Assembly: GCF_024181725.1 (NCBI RefSeq)
Contig: NZ_CP028908.1
Span: 5,321,501-5,385,500 of the forward strand
Length of the DNA: 64,000 nucleotides
Reading direction: 5' to 3'
Source of the DNA: Bradyrhizobium sp. WD16
Lineage (GTDB): Bacteria; Pseudomonadota; Alphaproteobacteria; Rhizobiales; Xanthobacteraceae
Shown: positions 8,953-16,994 of the stretch, piece by piece
How the letters are laid out: each line of letters starts with the position of its first letter
Numbering within the stretch: position 1 is the first letter of the stretch
Position numbers and translations under genes: made by a program
Notes under the pieces: generated by a model
What the model was told of the DNA's origin: nothing
Databases searched by the model: none
Seen by the model: only the letters and a program-made list of their open reading frames with translations

Positions 8953-9203
8953 TGATGTTCAACCGTGAACACCGTCGTGCCCTTGTCGTTCCGCCCCTGA
9001 ATGTCTCGCAACGGCCTCTCGGACGTCGTCTATTTTTTCCTCTATCGTAACCCGATGTTGCGAAGATCCCCGCCTGATTGCAACCTAATTCACTTGCGAC
9101 AACATCTCGACCGCAGCGTCTTGGCGCAATACGCTCCGCAGGCCTTGAGTTAGGCGCCCCCGACCCTTTCCTGAAACGCATCACGCCACCAACGGGACCA
9201 TGC

Positions 9204-9899
9204 ATGATCGACCTGCATTATTGGCCGACGCCCAACGGCTGGAAGATCACCATCATGCTGGAGGAATGCGCGCTGCCCTACAACGTGGTGCCGGTCGCGA
9301 TCGGCCGCGGCGAGCAGTTCACGCCGCAGTTCCTCGCGCTCAGTCCCAATGGCCGTATGCCGGCCCTCGTCGATCATGATCCGCCCGGCGGCGACGGGCC
9401 GGTGTCGGTGTTCGAGAGCGGCGCCATCCTGATCTATCTCGCCGAGAAGACCGGCCGTTTCATGCCGGCCGACCTCAAGGGGCGGATGGCGGCGACGCAA
9501 TGGCTGATGTGGCAGATGGCCGGGCTCGGCCCGACGCTCGGCCAGCACGGCCATTTCCTGCTCTACGCCGACGTCAAGATTCCCTACGCCATCGACCGCT
9601 ACGGCCGCGAGACCCGCCGCCTCTACGGCGTGCTCGATGCCCAGCTGAAAGAGACCGGCGATTGCATCGCCGGCGCCTATTCAATCGCCGACATGGCCTG
9701 CTTTCCCTGGATCATGACCCACAAGGCGCAAGGGCTGAGCCTCGACGATTATCCGAGCGTCAAACGCTGGTACGCTGCGCTGCGCGGCCGCGAGGCGCTG
9801 CAGCGCGGCCTTGCGGTCGGCAAGAGCTGGCGGGCGCCACGGATGGACGACGAAGCCAAGCGCGTGCTGTTCGGCCGGACGGCTCCAGCCGGCGGTTGA
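9204..9899 (+). CDS. Glutathione S-transferase
   Basis: This is a 231-residue cytosolic GST. The N-terminal thioredoxin-like domain shows WPTPNGWKITIMLEE and the glutathione-binding FESGAILIYLAEKTGRF with the conserved Glu-Ser; the all-helical C-terminal domain follows (TQWLMWQMAGLGPTLGQHGHF, SIADMACFPWI). The set resembles the Ure2p/YfcG/YghU-like group. I use the ATG at 9204, since the thioredoxin fold begins at once (MIDLHYWPTP) and the upstream extension has no family features. The downstream gene is a DsbA-like isomerase that may also use glutathione, so the two probably form a small operon. Confidence 0.9.
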   Translation: MIDLHYWPTPNGWKITIMLEECALPYNVVPVAIGRGEQFTPQFLALSPNGRMPALVDHDPPGGDGPVSVFESGAILIYLAEKTGRFMPADLKGRMAATQWLMWQMAGLGPTLGQHGHFLLYADVKIPYAIDRYGRETRRLYGVLDAQLKETGDCIAGAYSIADMACFPWIMTHKAQGLSLDDYPSVKRWYAALRGREALQRGLAVGKSWRAPRMDDEAKRVLFGRTAPAGG

Positions 9900-9949
9900 G
9901 CCGCACCGCACGACGATCGACGCAAAAAATGAGAAATGGGGGACACGCC

Positions 9950-10573
9950 GTGGAATTCTTTTTCGACTGTTCGAGCCCTTGGACCTACCTCGCCTTCCAC
10001 AACATTCAGCCGCTCGCCGCGGAATTCGGCGAACCCATCGAATGGCGTCCGATCCTGGTCGGCGGCATCTTCAACGCCGTCAATCCCAGCGTCTATGCCG
10101 CGCGGGAAAACCCGGTGCCCGCCAAGCAGCACTACAGCGCCAAGGACCTGCAGGACTGGGCGCGCGTCGCTGGCCTGCGCATCAAGATGCCGCCGACGGT
10201 GTTTCCCGTGAGCAGCGTCAAGGCGATGCGCGGCTGCATCCTGCTCGCGCCGCAGGGCCGGCTGGTTGATTTCGCGACCGCGGTGTTCGAGGCCTATTGG
10301 GGCGAGGATCTCGACATCTCGCAGGACGCGGTGCTGGCCGATATCTGCGACCGGGTCGAAGTCGACCGCGACGCCTTCTTCGCCGGGATCGCGACGCCGG
10401 CGATCAAGACCGCGCTGAAGGCCAACACCGACGAAGTGATCCGGCGCGGCGGCTTCGGTTCGCCGACGATCTTTCTCGGGGAGGACGACATGTATTTCGG
10501 CAACGACCGCCTGCCCCTGATCCGGGATGCGCTGCAGCGGCGCAAGCCGCGCGAGCGCGGGGGGGCGAGCTAG
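9950..10573 (+). CDS. DsbA-like 2-hydroxychromene-2-carboxylate isomerase family protein
   Basis: This 207-residue protein has the HCCA isomerase/kappa-GST (DsbA-like thioredoxin) layout: FFFDCSSPWTYLAFHNIQPL at the N terminus with a serine in place of a CXXC motif, a helical insert, and the C-terminal GGFGSPTIFLGEDDMYFGNDRL. Such enzymes are glutathione-dependent isomerases in aromatic degradation. A GTG at 9950 has GGGGGA seven bases upstream; an in-frame ATG at 9929 is the alternative. It lies 50 bp after the GST gene. The real substrate is not shown by the sequence. Confidence 0.85.
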   Translation: MEFFFDCSSPWTYLAFHNIQPLAAEFGEPIEWRPILVGGIFNAVNPSVYAARENPVPAKQHYSAKDLQDWARVAGLRIKMPPTVFPVSSVKAMRGCILLAPQGRLVDFATAVFEAYWGEDLDISQDAVLADICDRVEVDRDAFFAGIATPAIKTALKANTDEVIRRGGFGSPTIFLGEDDMYFGNDRLPLIRDALQRRKPRERGGAS

Positions 10574-10580
10574 ATCCAAC

Positions 10581-10680
10581 TCAGTTGATCGGCCGCTCCC
10601 GCCCCTCCCAATAGGGCTCGCGCAGCTGCCGCCGCGGATCTTGCCGGTGGCATTGCGCGGCATCATGGCGCCGAGCATCA
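10581..10680 (-). pseudogene. C-terminal scrap of an AMP-dependent acyl-CoA ligase
   Basis: On the minus strand the sequence reads LGAMMPRNATGKI, the invariant PRNATGKI motif with the adenylation-domain catalytic lysine, then shifts frame to LREPYWEGRERPIN and a TGA at 10581-10583. This is the usual last segment of acyl-CoA synthetases. Nothing convincing of the rest of the gene is found upstream, up to the fmdB-like gene. Confidence 0.65.
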
Positions 10681-10807
10681 GTTCGAAAAAGTGATCGCTA
10701 TTCTTGCCGTAACAGGCGATGCGCGCCGATGACCGTCGCACCATGGCGCGGGTGCCGGCCCGCTTCGGTCCAAAGGACCGTCCCAGCGCCGGGATCCGGC
10801 GAACTGC

Positions 10808-11035
10808 TCAGTGCCCGCGTTCAGACCGGCTGAAATTGCTCAGATGGCCCTCGCGGGCCGCCTGCGCCCGCGCCGCCTTGATGATCTTGCCGCTCCTGGC
10901 CGGCGGCGCCACCCGGGACATCAGCCGCTCCATGCGCCGGCTGCCGCAGGCCGGGCAAGCCGGCCTGTCGGACATCCCGACCAGCAATTCGACATCCTTG
11001 TCGCATTTCGCACAATGAAAACTGTAGAGCGGCAT
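10808..11035 (-). CDS. FmdB-type zinc-ribbon protein
   Basis: This 75-residue protein begins with the standard FmdB/CxxC_CxxC_SSSS zinc ribbon: MPLYSFHCAKCDKDVELLVG, then ACPACGS, giving two CXXC pairs that should bind one zinc. The tail is basic and disordered-looking. Such proteins were first described as putative regulators of formamidase/amidase genes but their role is mostly unproven. Its neighbours here are a pseudogene scrap and a repeat array, so context gives no help. Confidence 0.8.
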   Translation of the reverse strand: MPLYSFHCAKCDKDVELLVGMSDRPACPACGSRRMERLMSRVAPPARSGKIIKAARAQAAREGHLSNFSRSERGH

Positions 11036-11054
11036 TGCCGGGTCTCCCGTTCGC

Positions 11055-11132
11055 CTAGTGTGGTGTCTCGCAATTGCCTATGCCCTTTGCGGCAAGCCCC
11101 TGTAGGCAATTGCGAGACATAAGCCACACTAG
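11055..11132. repeat. CTAG-bounded palindromic element, family A copy 2
   Basis: This 78 bp hairpin matches copy 1 (3448-3525) in reverse complement with only a few substitutions. The stem is GTCTCGCAATTGCCTA against TAGGCAATTGCGAGAC. It is followed by the 13-base spacer CTTTTTGATTTTG and a family C element. Confidence 0.9.
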
Positions 11133-11145
11133 CTTTTTGATTTTG

Positions 11146-11220
11146 CTAGTGTCCCGATGTCTCCGAATTACCGTGCGAGGGTCAGGCAAACGAAGCGGTA
11201 ATTCGGAGACGGGACACTAG
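11146..11220. repeat. CTAG-bounded palindromic element, family C copy 1
   Basis: This 75 bp hairpin starts CTAGTGTCCC and ends GGGACACTAG. The stem core is GTCTCCGAATTACCG paired with CGGTAATTCGGAGAC. The second copy is at 29022-29096, and both are preceded by a spacer ending TTTGATTTTG. Confidence 0.9.
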
Positions 11221-11663
11221 CCACCGCCGCGGCAAAGCCGGCTATCTGGCCGTCCTCCGTCCCGCTGATCGCAGCAACCGGCAGCGTCCGGCGGCGGATA
11301 ATCCAGGTGGACTTTTCCGATGCCAATGCAGTTGCAGATTTCGGGCCAAGCCGGCCGCTCGTCCACGGCACAGTCCGCTCCAGGCCGGAGGTGCTGCGAG
11401 GACAACCGTGCCGTCGGCCTGTGCCGCAAGCGCGGCGCCGGTGCTTTGCCGATCCGGAGCCTCCACTGCAATTGGGGTTTGCGCAACCGAAACTCGACCA
11501 CGAACTGTATTCAAATTGTCCCACGACCTTGGATTGATTTCCGTGCGCATATGTCCAAACTATGGCGCGGCAGATGTTGGATGGAGGCCGCGATTATCTC
11601 GGATTAAGCGCTCGCCTCTTGCAACTACAAGCCATCGCAGCTGCAATCCTAATGGGGGGGCAC
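11221..11663. other. Non-coding or degraded stretch between family C repeat and RTX gene
   Basis: No intact gene is recognised. Two overlapping minus-strand frames join into a plausible broken protein (GRVSVAQTPIAVEAPDRQ in one frame, then WTSGRLGPKSATALASEKST in another), suggesting a frameshifted gene entering the repeat region, but I do not recognise its family. Confidence 0.35.
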
Positions 11664-12351
11664 ATGGCAAGTTGGACAGGAACTAATGGTAACGACCTGA
11701 TCGACTGGAGCACGCATCCGCTTGACGGAAATGGCGAACGGCGGGGCTGGTAACGACAGGGTCACAGGCGGAAATGCTGCCGACATCCTGCTCGGCGGCG
11801 ACGGCGTTGACACACTGGTCGGTAACGGCGGCAGCGACAACCTCATTGGCGGGGCCGGCAACGACGTCCTCGACGGTGGTGCAGGAATCGACATCTTGCG
11901 CGGTAATCAAGGTAACGACGAATATCAGACTCGGATCGGTAATGCCGGCATCGACACCGTCGCCGATGATCTCAGCGCCGCGAATGCCGCCGGCTTCGGC
12001 GGCGGCACGGCGGATTATATCCATGTTCTAGACAGCACGGGCTCGACCCTGATGTTGTTCCAGAACGGGAATGATTTGTTGGTCACCAACGCGACCGATG
12101 TCGCCGATGGATCGATCGATAGCGGCGCGGCAATCCACAATTTCTTCTTGGGGGGCAATAACGTCGTGGAATTCGCTATCGGAAGCGACGGCAACGGTTA
12201 TGACCTGACGTCGCTGCTTGCGACTTCGGTGGTGGCATCAGCAGCCCAATCGAGATCCACCGTGGAGGTGCTCGCCCCCGTTTGGTTCGACGGCCACGAA
12301 GTCCAACAATTGCAGGCGAGCCCATTCCAGCACGCGGATTTTCTAATCTAG
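11664..12351 (+). pseudogene. RTX/hemolysin-type calcium-binding repeat protein, frameshifted
   Basis: The N terminus MASWTGTNGNDLIDWSTHPL is in one frame and the rest is in another, so a single frameshift lies between about 11720 and 11745. The second frame holds nonapeptide calcium-binding repeats of the GGxGxDxLxGG type (GGAGNDRVTGGNAADILLGG and onward), then a non-repeat domain ending QHADFLI. Such proteins are usually exported by type I secretion. A run of seven G lies just before the ATG at 11664, between it and an in-frame ATG at 11652. The sequence as given cannot make the full product; a sequencing error or phase switching are alternatives to true decay. Confidence 0.7.
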
Positions 12352-12477
12352 CCGCGCGTTCTTGGCCGATCACGTCCGTCGTTCACCAATCCAGAGACGG
12401 CGAGCAGATGTCCCAATTTGACCAGCGACTAGCCGGACAGGCTCCTGGCCGCCGCCTGCTTCTCCGCCCGCCGTCCT

Positions 12478-13341
12478 TCAGCTCTTCACCGCGCCGGCAG
12501 TGAGGCCCGACACCATGTAGCGCTTGAACGCGTAATAGATCACGACCGGCGGCAGCGAATAGATCAGCCCCGTCGTCATCAAGAGCTCCCATGGCGAATC
12601 GTCGGCGGCGAGGAAATTGCCCAGGGCGACGCCCAGCGTGATGTCGGTATCGCGCGACAGCAGCAGGAAGGCGTAGAGATACTCGTTCCAGGCCAGCAGC
12701 AGGGCGTAGGTGCCGACCGCGACCAACGAAGGCACCATCAGTGGCAGATAGACCAGGCGGAACAGCTGCAAGGGCGAGGCGCCATCCATGATCGCCGCCT
12801 CGTCGAGCTCGTACGGCAGCTTGTCAGAGGCCTGCTTGAGCACCCAGATGGCGTAGGGCGACGCCAGCGTCACCATGGCGAAGACCAGCGACCATTGATT
12901 GTTGAGCAGTCCGTAATTGCCCATGGTGCGGTACATCGGCACGGCGAGGAACGCGGCGGGAATGAAATAGGTGAACAGCGCCAGGTTCATCACCCAGTGA
13001 CTGCCGCGCACCTTGAGCCGGCTGATGGCGAAGGCCGCGCAGGTGGCAATGAACAGCGTGAGCGCCCCGGTCGCCACCGCGATCACCAGCGAATTCCAGA
13101 ATTGCAGCCAGAAGTGATGGAGATAGAAATGCTTCTGGCCGAAGACGATGGCGAAATTGGCCAGCGTCGGCTGCTCGGGCCACAGCGCGCCTGACATGGC
13201 GCTATCCTTGGCCGAAAAGGCGAACAGCATCATGTGGTAAATCGGCGCCAACGTCCACAACAGCAGCGGAATGCCGATGAGAAGCAGTTTGGCCTCGGTC
13301 GTGACGGCACGCCAGGTCTTTCGGAGAGCAATCGCGTTCAT
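12478..13341 (-). CDS. Sugar-type ABC transporter permease (MalG/UgpE family)
   Basis: This is a 287-residue inner-membrane permease with about six transmembrane segments. The coupling-loop signature EAA---G reads ELDEAAIMDGASPLQLFRLV, the usual CUT1 form. Its ATG overlaps the stop of the upstream permease gene by four bases (ATGA at 13338-13341), so the two are translationally coupled. It is the last gene of a binding protein-permease-permease operon; no ATPase gene follows. Confidence 0.9.
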   Translation of the reverse strand: MNAIALRKTWRAVTTEAKLLLIGIPLLLWTLAPIYHMMLFAFSAKDSAMSGALWPEQPTLANFAIVFGQKHFYLHHFWLQFWNSLVIAVATGALTLFIATCAAFAISRLKVRGSHWVMNLALFTYFIPAAFLAVPMYRTMGNYGLLNNQWSLVFAMVTLASPYAIWVLKQASDKLPYELDEAAIMDGASPLQLFRLVYLPLMVPSLVAVGTYALLLAWNEYLYAFLLLSRDTDITLGVALGNFLAADDSPWELLMTTGLIYSLPPVVIYYAFKRYMVSGLTAGAVKS

Positions 13342-14216
13342 CGGGCCAGCCGTTTCATCATGAAATAGATCAGCGGAATCACCAGCGGCATGGCGCAGAC
13401 CACCGCGGCCACCGACATCTCGACCTGGTCGAGCCGCAAGTAGCGCAGGCCGAGGGTGGCGAGCACATGGGTGAGATCGGCAGGTCCGCCGCCGGTCAGC
13501 AGATAGACGCTGTTGAAATCGCCAAGCGACCATAGCGTCGAGAGGATCAGGCAAGTCAACCACAACGTCTGCAACGACGGCCAGGTGACGAAGCGGAACT
13601 TCTGGAAGCTGGTGGCACCATCGACATCCGCCGCCTCATAGAGGTCGTTCGGGATCGCGAGGCGACCGGCGACCAGGATCAGAGTCCAGAACGGCAGGGA
13701 CTTCCAGATGTGGACGACCATGGCAAGCGCGAGCGCCAGCGTCGGATTGTTGAGCCAGTTCGGACCGTCATCGCCAGTCAATGCGAAGATGGCGTGATTG
13801 ATGACGCCCCATTCCGGATTGAGCATGAAGCGGATCGACAGGATGGTGGTGATCGACGGCACCGCCCAAGGCAGGATGAAAATCACCGCGAGGATACGAA
13901 TCCACCAGCGGTCCTTGACGAAGAAGTCGCACAGGAACAGCGCCACCACCATCTTCAGGGTGATGCCGACCCCGAGGAAGATCAGGGTGTTGATCACCGT
14001 GCGCAGGAAGATCGGATCAGCGGCCAGCTTGACGTAACTGTCCGGGTGGCGCGCGAGCCACAGGCCGTAGCCCACCGGATAGAGCACGAAGACGGCAAAC
14101 AAGACGACATAGGGCACGAGCATCAAGAGCCCGAGCCGTTCGGCGGGCGAAATGCGCGCGGGTCCCGTGACCGCCTCGAGCGCCCTCACCTCGCCGGTCG
14201 ATGCCAGAACGGACAT
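13338..14216 (-). CDS. Sugar-type ABC transporter permease (MalF/UgpA family)
   Basis: This is a 292-residue CUT1 permease with six predicted transmembrane segments and the coupling loop LYEAADVDGATSFQKFRFVT. It should pair with the MalG-type permease that it overlaps at its 3' end. An 85 bp gap with a strong hairpin separates it from the binding-protein gene upstream, which is typical where the binding protein is made in excess over the membrane parts. Confidence 0.9.
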   Translation of the reverse strand: MSVLASTGEVRALEAVTGPARISPAERLGLLMLVPYVVLFAVFVLYPVGYGLWLARHPDSYVKLAADPIFLRTVINTLIFLGVGITLKMVVALFLCDFFVKDRWWIRILAVIFILPWAVPSITTILSIRFMLNPEWGVINHAIFALTGDDGPNWLNNPTLALALAMVVHIWKSLPFWTLILVAGRLAIPNDLYEAADVDGATSFQKFRFVTWPSLQTLWLTCLILSTLWSLGDFNSVYLLTGGGPADLTHVLATLGLRYLRLDQVEMSVAAVVCAMPLVIPLIYFMMKRLAR

Positions 14217-14266
14217 CGCTGTTACTCCGCTAGCTTGCGCCCGCTAACGTGCGCTTGGGGACCGGT

Positions 14267-14294
14267 CGGGCGGGACGGCGTGCCATCCCGCCCG
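14267..14294 (-). promoter_or_regulatory. Hairpin between binding-protein and permease genes
   Basis: On the minus strand CGGGCGGGATGG pairs with CCGTCCCGCCCG around a four-base loop, with one U-G pair. There is no T run, so it is better seen as an RNA-stabilising or attenuating hairpin than as a full terminator. Confidence 0.6.
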
Positions 14295-14301
14295 CGCCGC
14301 A

Positions 14302-15681
14302 TCATTGCGTGATCGCCTTGATGCGCGCGATCAGCTCGTCCACGGCCTTGTCGACCGGCACCTTCTCATTCACGACCCGGTTCATGGCCACCGCCCAGAC
14401 GTTCTCGTTGTTGGCAACGGTGAACTTGTAGTTCTTGGTGAATTCGAAGGTCACCGTGCCGGCCTTGAACTGATTGTAGACCGTGCGGCGATGCGGGTCA
14501 GCCTGCCAGAACTTGCTCTCCTGGCCGGACTTCGTCACCGGGAACCAGCGTCCGAGGGAGCCCTCCACATAGGGCGTCAGATTCTCGTCCTGCAGCAGGA
14601 AGGTAACGAACTGCTTGGCGAGCGCCTTGTGCCTGGCATCGGCGAACACCACGCCGGTCTTCACCGCGGCACGATAGACCATCTTGGAGCCGTCCGGCTT
14701 GTCGGGGAATGCGGCGGTCGCGATGTTCTCCTCGTAGTTCTTCTTCGCCTGCGCCCGCTGCTCCGGCGTAAGCGCCTCGTTGTTCATGTCGTCCATCCAC
14801 TTGCCCGCGATGGAGATGGTCGCGTTGTGGGTCATCACAATCGAGCGGTTATGGAAGGCGACGTTGTTGTCCGGATCCTTCCAGCTGGTGGCCGACGGCG
14901 GGTTGCAGCCCTTCTGCGCCGGCATGACGTAGCTGGCGAGAGCCTTGATAAGCCCGTCCTTGACCTTCGGATCATCGACCAGGAGCTTGCCGTCATCGTC
15001 GACCAGCTTGACGTTGTAGGCGTCCATGAAGGTCAGGAAGGAATAGAAGGAGTCGGTGGAGTCGACTCCCATGGGCGCGCCGATGCCGTAGACGCGCTGG
15101 CCTGTGGCCTTGCGCACCGCGGGCTGCACCTTCTCGCACCAGAAATTCCAGTAGTCGTCCCACTTGGTGGGAATGTCGGCCTCCTTGACGCCGGCCTTCT
15201 CCAGCATGTCCTTCCAATACTGGATATGCATCGTCTGCTGCTTCAGCGGAAACGCGTAATAGGCGCGTTTGTTGGTCTTGCCGTTGAGCAGATAGGTCGT
15301 CTCCAGCGTGTTGGGCGCGAACTTGTCCTTTATCGGGGTGAGGATATCCGAGAGATCATCGAGCTTGCCGTCGAAGGCCCATTTGCCGTCGACCTGGAAA
15401 TCATAGGTGTCGGCATAGGCGACGTCGGGCGGCGTTCCGGAATCGAGCGCGGCGACGGTCTTCGGAATCATGTCCTGGACGGGATATTGCGACAGCTCGA
15501 CCTTGTTGCCGGTCTTGGCTTCGAAGGCCTTGATGGCGGCATTCAGGGCGTCGTCCTCGGCCTTGTAGAATCCTTTGACCCACCAGACGGTCAAAGTCTC
15601 GGCCGACGCCGGCACCGCCGTCGCCATCAGCGCCGCGGTGACCCCCGCCGCGACGACCGTCTTCAATCCTGGTGTCCTCAT
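14302..15681 (-). CDS. Extracellular solute-binding protein of a sugar-type ABC importer
   Basis: This is a 459-residue family 1 solute-binding protein. A Sec signal peptide (VVAAGVTAALMATAVPASA, then ETLTVWW) precedes the mature protein, which shows the usual features: LNAAIKAFEAKTGNKVELS, DSGTPPDVAYADTYDF and a C-terminal ITQ end. The ATG at 15681 has GGGAGA upstream. It captures a carbohydrate or polyol in the periplasm for the two permeases downstream. The ligand is unknown. A FCD-GntR regulator is divergent from it. Confidence 0.92.
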   Translation of the reverse strand: MRTPGLKTVVAAGVTAALMATAVPASAETLTVWWVKGFYKAEDDALNAAIKAFEAKTGNKVELSQYPVQDMIPKTVAALDSGTPPDVAYADTYDFQVDGKWAFDGKLDDLSDILTPIKDKFAPNTLETTYLLNGKTNKRAYYAFPLKQQTMHIQYWKDMLEKAGVKEADIPTKWDDYWNFWCEKVQPAVRKATGQRVYGIGAPMGVDSTDSFYSFLTFMDAYNVKLVDDDGKLLVDDPKVKDGLIKALASYVMPAQKGCNPPSATSWKDPDNNVAFHNRSIVMTHNATISIAGKWMDDMNNEALTPEQRAQAKKNYEENIATAAFPDKPDGSKMVYRAAVKTGVVFADARHKALAKQFVTFLLQDENLTPYVEGSLGRWFPVTKSGQESKFWQADPHRRTVYNQFKAGTVTFEFTKNYKFTVANNENVWAVAMNRVVNEKVPVDKAVDELIARIKAITQ

Positions 15682-15907
15682 GATCGTCTCCCTTGGGCGC
15701 AGCCCTGTTGGCGGGCTGTCTTGCGAAGTGAAATCGTCGTGGTGAGAATTGTCGTGTGAGATGAGGGTAATCGCCGCGGACCATCGCTCGATGAAGACCG
15801 ACCCGCGGTGGGCGGCCGCGATGACGCGCATGGACCGGGCGCCGCTGTGGCCCGGCACTGTCCTCCTCCCGGTTCGAGAATTTCCAGCTTCGATGCCGTG
15901 TTGCTTG

Positions 15908-15924
15908 AACCTGTCTTACAGGTT
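15908..15924. promoter_or_regulatory. Perfect inverted repeat, candidate operator for the FCD-GntR regulator
   Basis: AACCTGT and ACAGGTT form a perfect 7 bp inverted repeat around CTT, 45 bp upstream of the GTG of the GntR gene and in the gap shared with the binding-protein gene. Size and place fit a GntR operator, but binding is an inference. Confidence 0.5.
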
Positions 15925-15969
15925 GATAGTATGGTTGTCGAGTAGATTTCCCCAAGAGGAAACGACAGG

Positions 15970-16662
15970 GTGGAACCGATCAAGGCGGTGAGCCTCGTGG
16001 ACCAGGTGGTGGCCCGTTTGCGCGAGCACATCATAGCAAACGGGCTCGGTGCCGGCGACTACCTGCCCAGCGCGCAGGAACTCGGCACCGTGTTCGGCGT
16101 CAGCCGCGGCGTCGTGCGCGAAGCGCTGACCCAGCTCGAAGCCGTCGGCATCATCGACATCGCCAACGGCCGACGCCCGATGGTGCATCGCCTCGAGCCG
16201 AGCGCCATGGCGCGCGCCTTCGATCACGGCCTCGCCATCGGCCAGGTCTCGTTCCGGAATATCGGCACTTTCCGCCGCACCGTCGAATGCCAGGCCGCGG
16301 CGCTCGCCGCCATCGAACGCAACGACGATCACCTGCGGCGTCTTGACACGGCGGCTGCCGGGCTGCGTGTCAGCCTGGAAAATCCGCGCAGCTTTCTCGC
16401 CAAGGATTTCGAACTGCACGCGGTCATCGCCGAGGCAACAGGCAACCCGCTCTACGCCATGACCACCGAGGCCCTGACCATGACGATCAAAAGCATGATC
16501 TTCGACGGGCTTTGCTCGATCGCCTCGCTGGCCGAATGGCAGCAGATTCTCGCCACGCACGAAGGCATTGTCCAGGCGATCCGCGACCGCGATCCCGACG
16601 CCGCGCGGGCGATGATGACGCGACACTTCGATGAGGCGCTGAACCGCTCAGCACTGTACTAG
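15970..16662 (+). CDS. FCD-domain GntR-family regulator
   Basis: This is a 230-residue regulator. The N-terminal GntR winged helix (about residues 8-70) has LPSAQELGTVFGVSRGVVREALTQ split over the typical helices; the C-terminal FCD helical ligand domain follows, with metal-type residues in FELHAVIAEATGNP and LATHEGIVQAI. Translation starts at a GTG (15970), preceded by AAGAGGAAACGACAGG. It is divergent from the ABC importer and is its probable repressor. Its stop codon is the TAG of a CTAG (16659-16662), one of several gene ends here that coincide with that tetranucleotide. Confidence 0.88.
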   Translation: MEPIKAVSLVDQVVARLREHIIANGLGAGDYLPSAQELGTVFGVSRGVVREALTQLEAVGIIDIANGRRPMVHRLEPSAMARAFDHGLAIGQVSFRNIGTFRRTVECQAAALAAIERNDDHLRRLDTAAAGLRVSLENPRSFLAKDFELHAVIAEATGNPLYAMTTEALTMTIKSMIFDGLCSIASLAEWQQILATHEGIVQAIRDRDPDAARAMMTRHFDEALNRSALY

Positions 16663-16994
16663 TCTAGCGCTCATGGCGCTTAAGCGCCACCGCCGGGCTG
16701 TTGCTAGAGAACGTACGTCCTCCGGCTGGATCGTTCCAAAATCAGGATGATCCATTCCATCCCCGCAATCTTTACGGTTGTCGCAAGCCTCGTCATTCTT
16801 CATCAGACAGTAAATGGTGTCCAGGACGACCCGATGACGGAAGCGGAAGCTGCCAAGGGACACTTCGGTTCCGTAATTCCCACGGCCTGGCTCCGGTCTG
16901 CTGTCGATTCCGACCATGGTCCACCAATTCAACGGATCATCAATCGACAGCGGTAAGGCACTTGCCGTTGTCCGAGCGATGGGGATGAAATCGC
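16663..16994. other. Intergenic region with a perfect palindrome and CTAG-bounded segment
   Basis: No gene is supported. A CTAG-bounded segment (16664-16707) contains the perfect 16 bp palindrome TGGCGCTTAAGCGCCA at 16674-16689. The rest has short open frames without family features. Confidence 0.5.

Noticed and set aside
9500-9949. N-terminal extension of the DsbA-like protein to 357 residues
   Set aside because: The extension overlaps the GST gene in another frame and is Arg-rich; the domain starts at about 9950.
14305-15759. 484-codon open frame antisense to the solute-binding protein
   Set aside because: The opposite strand encodes a binding protein with signal peptide and ribosome site.
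16747-16956. 69-codon frame between the GntR and MFS genes
   Set aside because: No ribosome site, no family resemblance, and a competing frame on the other strand of similar quality.
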